A stretch of 8,377 bases of DNA from Paenibacillus sp. UBA6285 (lineage in GTDB: Bacteria; Bacillota; Bacilli; Paenibacillales; Paenibacillaceae). Positions 6,228 through 8,377 of the stretch are shown piece after piece (positions within the stretch are counted from its first letter, which is position 1; every line of letters begins with the position of its first letter). Location of the stretch: the NCBI GenBank assembly GCA_002438345.1, contig DJUJ01000052.1:444-8820 (forward strand), written 5' to 3'. The position numbers and the translations under genes were made by a program. The notes under the pieces are model-generated. The model saw only the letters and a program-made list of their open reading frames with translations. It did not search any database and was not told the origin of the DNA.

Positions 6228-6410
6228 TTACAGTACTCGGCCTTCCACCTTTCCTTTTTTCGGATGTACATCGCCTTTGGCCGTAAGAACGCCTATATGT
6301 TTTTTGCGACTGTTGTACATCTCTACCTCTCCATGCAGGGAATCCTTGTGATAAAACTTGTCACCATCCGTATAGATTCTCTCCTTCTTCCACTCTGTTT
6401 TTACTTTCAT
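6228..6410 (-). CDS. 60-residue colicin E3-type ribonuclease-like protein
   Basis: The 60-residue product resembles the C-terminal half of the colicin E3 cytotoxic domain, which cuts 16S rRNA in the decoding site. KFYHKDSLHGEVEMY (18-32) aligns with E3 KIYEWDSQHGELEGY, and KKHIGVL (36-42) with the E3 segment QHLGSF. Residues matching the E3 catalytic set (Asp510, His513, Glu515, Glu517, His526, Arg545) are Asp23, His26, Glu28, Glu30, His38 and Arg58. The E3 domain is about 97 residues, so the first part is missing. The start is well supported: AAGGAG at optimal distance before the ATG at 6410. There is no signal peptide, and no delivery domain or immunity gene beside it. A terminator follows at 6191-6140. 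It may be a minimal intracellular RNase, a toxin module awaiting capture, or a non-toxic descendant. Alignment was done from memory; activity is unproven. Confidence 0.65.
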   Translation of the reverse strand: MKVKTEWKKERIYTDGDKFYHKDSLHGEVEMYNSRKKHIGVLTAKGDVHPKKGKVEGRVL

Positions 6411-6465
6411 TGCACTTCTCTCCTTGAACTTGTCCCTGCGCCATGCTTCCGCAATTTGTGGAAAC

Positions 6466-6512
6466 AAAAAAAGCCCAAGTCACCTCGAAGGTTCCATATG
6501 GGGCTGCTTTTT
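6466..6512. terminator. Bidirectional terminator ahead of the micro-ORF
   Basis: AGCCC (6472-6476) pairs with GGGCT (6501-6505), enclosing an inner ACCT-CGA-AGGT hairpin (6482-6492). A runs and T runs flank it: the minus-strand reading ends GGGCTTTTTT and the plus-strand reading ends GGGCTGCTTTTT. On the minus strand it lies between the only promoter candidate and the ribosome binding site of the colicin E3-like gene. Confidence 0.65.
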
Positions 6513-6530
6513 GCAGGATCATTAATAAAT

Positions 6531-6577
6531 GAGAAAAAGCCCTCACGGATAATAGGCATAGACCTACTTCGTAAGAG
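6531..6577 (-). terminator. Upstream terminator-like hairpin in the micro-ORF leader
   Basis: On the minus strand CTCTTACG (6577-6570) can pair fully with CGTGAGGG (6547-6540), with two G-T pairs. An inner TAGG/CCTA stem sits within it. CTTTTTCTC follows directly. It would end a transcript coming from higher coordinates. Confidence 0.5.
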
Positions 6578-6625
6578 CTTTATTATGCAGATATGTGGTT
6601 GGCGAACGCTTCTAATTAATGGCCA

Positions 6626-6655
6626 GATATAATGGGAAAGCATATAGCCAGCCAA
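6626..6655 (-). promoter_or_regulatory. Weak candidate promoter for the micro-ORF leader
   Basis: On the minus strand TTGGCT (6655-6650) and TATATC (6631-6626) are 18 bases apart, each matching four of six SigA positions. It would give a leader of about 210 bases containing both terminator-like hairpins. In AT-rich DNA such matches are common, so this is weak. Confidence 0.22.
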
Positions 6656-6681
6656 TGAATCCAATATATAATCGGATATTA

Positions 6682-6837
6682 TTATTCAGGGGAATCCCTG
6701 ATAAAATTTAATTCCCCGTGCTCGTCCACAAAAAATAGATGTTTTATGTTAATTGCCAAAATTTTTACAAATAGGTAGGACCTAAGGAGGTAAGCGCTAT
6801 CTTTATACCTATAAAAACGCGACGTGAAGGCCTTCAT
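6682..6837 (-). CDS. Possible 51-residue hypothetical protein
   Basis: The frame runs from ATG at 6837 to TAA at 6682-6684. The N-terminal half is basic and aromatic (MKAFTSRFYRYKDSAYLLRS), the middle hydrophobic, and the end acidic (FFVDEHGELNFIRDSPE). The C-terminal part looks like real protein, but I know no family. No Shine-Dalgarno site precedes the ATG, and an in-frame TAG lies 13 codons upstream, so it may be a remnant rather than an active gene. It lies on the same strand as the colicin E3-like gene, with a terminator-like hairpin (6577-6531) between them. I considered whether it might be the immunity partner; nothing in the sequence supports that beyond position. Confidence 0.28.
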   Translation of the reverse strand: MKAFTSRFYRYKDSAYLLRSYLFVKILAINIKHLFFVDEHGELNFIRDSPE

Positions 6838-7056
6838 GTCAACAAGTGTATACCCAATGTCATTAATTATCTATTTGAAAGAAAGGCCACTTTTCATAAT
6901 GTTACTATAAGGACATTGACATATGTTATAAGCTTCTATGACGTGTCGGAATCTCGGAAGGGAGGAAAGAGCATCGAGGTAAGCTGAAATGGAAGCACAT
7001 ACCATTTAGGAGATTGATGTTTCTTGACTCAAGAATCAGAAGGGAGTTAGTACGAT

Positions 7057-8377
7057 ATGAAGAGGAGTAGAAAATGGGTAGCTCTCGTCATGGTTGCGAT
7101 CATGATCGTAACGATGATGCCGATCGCGCAAGCGGAAGAGGCGCTGCCGCCTACACAGACAGAGGAACAGACACCAGCGAACCTGCCGGGCGAAGCCGAT
7201 CCGGTCGAGGTGACGAATCCATCAGACCTACCGGGAGCGGGTACGGAGGGTGTTATTGCGTCAGTGTATGGGGCGGTATATCACAATCTTGCAGCGGGCT
7301 TATCTTATGAGTGGTCGCAAGAGCCGGAAGCTTCCTATCCGGATGAAGGCAACACACTTACGGATGGTATATATGGGGCAAGCAATAGATCCGACGTAGC
7401 ATGGGTTGGACATCATTTGAGTAAGACACGCGAAGTTGTGTTTGATTTGGGGGCGAAGAAATCCATCACGGGTATTAAAGCCAATTTCCTCGAAGATTGG
7501 CCAACGAACAATGTACTCGTGCCACTCACGGTATCGATGTACGTCTCCGATGACAAGGTGAACTGGGGACTGCTCAAAGACAATGCCACGCAGAAGCTGT
7601 GGAATGACGGCAAATACACGGAGACCTATGTGTGGGACGGCAGCAAGGACGGCATTAAAGCGATCGGCCCAGATGCGAAAATTGCGTATGCTCGGTACGT
7701 CAAAGTGACGTTCTCCATGCATCCTTCGGCGATGACGCTCGTGGATGAGATTGAAATTATCGGTCAAGACGGGCAAGCAGCGGGAGCGGTAACCGTGCCG
7801 ACGCAGGTGGCGAAGCTCCTGGCGCCTGGCGAAGCGACGGCGGGCATTCAGGATCTTGGACTGCTCTATAACGGACATTATGCGGATAAACCTGGAATAG
7901 GGAATTGGAAGAAGGACCGGATTATTCCGAATATCAGTTACGTGGATCAGGATAATAATCCGACGGCATGGCTCTTCGACGGCATCCTCTATCTCGGGAC
8001 GAACTCTCCAGAAGGACGCAGTTTCGGGGCGGGGTCGGGTAATCCGTCCATTCTTGCAGACTGGAAATGGTATTTGGAAAAAACGTTTGCGGCAACTGGC
8101 GATATGCAGCAGTTGAATGAAGCGACAAAAGAAGTCGGTCAGAAGCTCGGCGAACCGAATCATAAGACAAAGGTTGTTCTGATGATTCCGTATCCGGATG
8201 AGGGTGTAGTCAATTTCGGAGATCTCGGTGACGGAAATCTCAACTTTACTGGCCACAATTCGCAAGCGCTTACAAATCGTACGAAGGCAACGCAGTGGTA
8301 TATCAATGAGGTGAAGTCGCTCTGGCCTGAGGGGAAATATCCGAATCTTGAACTGGTAGGCATGTACTGGCTGGAAC
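7057..8377 (+). CDS. Secreted DUF4855 protein with discoidin-like domain (3' end outside window)
   Basis: The 440 visible residues are open to the window edge. A typical Sec signal peptide (KRSRK charge, hydrophobic core 8-22) ends with AQA at 24-26, the probable cleavage site. A Pro/Glu-rich linker follows (27-65). Residues of about 75-237 look like a galactose-binding/F5-8C-like beta domain: DGIYGASNRSDVAWVG, VVFDLGAKKSITGI, then MYVSDDKVNWG, and ARYVKVTF at the end. From about 265 the DUF4855 domain begins (YNGHYADKPGIGNW, WLFDGILYLGTNS, VVLMIPYPDEG, LELVGMYWLE). The latter is a TIM-barrel-like domain of unknown function common in Paenibacillus surface proteins. This combination suggests an extracellular carbohydrate-related or surface-anchored role. 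AAGGGAG sits 10 bases before the ATG. No clear promoter was found; TTGACA at 6916-6921 lacks a good -10 at normal spacing. Confidence 0.85.
   Translation, partial: MKRSRKWVALVMVAIMIVTMMPIAQAEEALPPTQTEEQTPANLPGEADPVEVTNPSDLPGAGTEGVIASVYGAVYHNLAAGLSYEWSQEPEASYPDEGNTLTDGIYGASNRSDVAWVGHHLSKTREVVFDLGAKKSITGIKANFLEDWPTNNVLVPLTVSMYVSDDKVNWGLLKDNATQKLWNDGKYTETYVWDGSKDGIKAIGPDAKIAYARYVKVTFSMHPSAMTLVDEIEIIGQDGQAAGAVTVPTQVAKLLAPGEATAGIQDLGLLYNGHYADKPGIGNWKKDRIIPNISYVDQDNNPTAWLFDGILYLGTNSPEGRSFGAGSGNPSILADWKWYLEKTFAATGDMQQLNEATKEVGQKLGEPNHKTKVVLMIPYPDEGVVNFGDLGDGNLNFTGHNSQALTNRTKATQWYINEVKSLWPEGKYPNLELVGMYWLE

Larger units (their letters stand above)
6411..7056. other. AT-rich accessory region rich in hairpins, no certain gene
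   Basis: This stretch lies between the micro-ORF and the secreted protein gene. It holds two terminator-like hairpins, a weak minus-strand promoter candidate, a possible 51-residue minus-strand ORF, overlapping inverted repeats at 6686-6717, a near-perfect 20-base palindrome at 6821-6840, and a perfect Shine-Dalgarno site (6784-6791) before a frame lacking a normal start codon. No transposase, tRNA or recognisable att site was found. Confidence 0.5.

Noticed and set aside
6201..6632. 143-codon plus-strand open frame
   Set aside because: It runs antisense through the colicin E3-like ORF and across two terminator hairpins, with no ribosome binding site.
5811..7056. Insertion sequence, prophage edge, CRISPR array or tRNA
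   Set aside because: I found no transposase-like frame, no matching terminal inverted repeats with target duplication, no regularly spaced repeats and no cloverleaf in this stretch.
7074..7310. 78-codon plus-strand open frame
   Set aside because: It is out of frame with, and fully inside, the secreted protein gene starting at 7057. Its Arg/Gly/Ser-rich product is typical of a shifted frame.
7300..8265. 321-codon minus-strand open frame
   Set aside because: It is a shadow of the DUF4855 gene, whose plus-strand frame has a signal peptide, a ribosome binding site and recognisable domains.

Overview
The window looks like chromosome of a Gram-positive, spore-forming member of the Bacillales, most likely Paenibacillus or a close relative. 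The reasons are the diacylglycerol kinase gene followed by an rlmCD-type rRNA methyltransferase gene (the dgkB-rlmCD order of Bacillus subtilis), a YerC/YecD-type TrpR-like regulator, a YqfQ/VrrA-like basic protein, a DUF4855 secreted protein, strong Shine-Dalgarno sites and SigA-type promoters. This placement is by family recognition only; no database was searched.

Layout, left half: positions 49-1008 (+) encode a CorA-type divalent metal transporter, ended by a hairpin terminator. Converging on it, 1118-1678 (-) encodes a small Gly-rich, Arg-tailed YqfQ/VrrA-like protein whose upstream region has a SigE-like (mother-cell) promoter match. A 361-base divergent intergenic region carries that promoter, two palindromic elements and a good SigA promoter for yerC (2040-2330). 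Three bases after yerC comes a two-domain sirohydrochlorin chelatase-like gene (2334-3104). A separate promoter then drives a lipid kinase (3326-4216) and the iron-sulphur, SAM-dependent m5U 23S rRNA methyltransferase (4320-5810). Between these two is an imperfect 27-base direct repeat.

Right half: 5811-7056 is AT-rich and gene-poor and differs from the rest. On the minus strand it holds a 60-residue ORF (6228-6410) with an excellent ribosome binding site and its own terminator. The ORF resembles the active-site half of the colicin E3 16S rRNA endonuclease domain: Asp, His, Glu, Glu, His and Arg occur in E3-like order. I see no large toxin carrier and no immunity gene. Its leader holds two terminator-like hairpins in series, and a possible 51-residue ORF lies further upstream on the same strand. 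On the plus strand there is a perfect Shine-Dalgarno site in front of a 62-codon frame that begins with AUC, and degraded-looking reading frames lie just after rlmCD. This stretch is probably accessory or decaying DNA and holds the most interesting signals.

From 7057 to the window end runs a secreted protein: signal peptide, linker, discoidin-like beta domain and DUF4855 domain. It is cut off by the window edge.

Functionally, most identified genes are housekeeping (metal uptake, tetrapyrrole metal insertion, phosphatidate recycling, rRNA modification). The toxin-like micro-ORF and the surface protein are the accessory parts.
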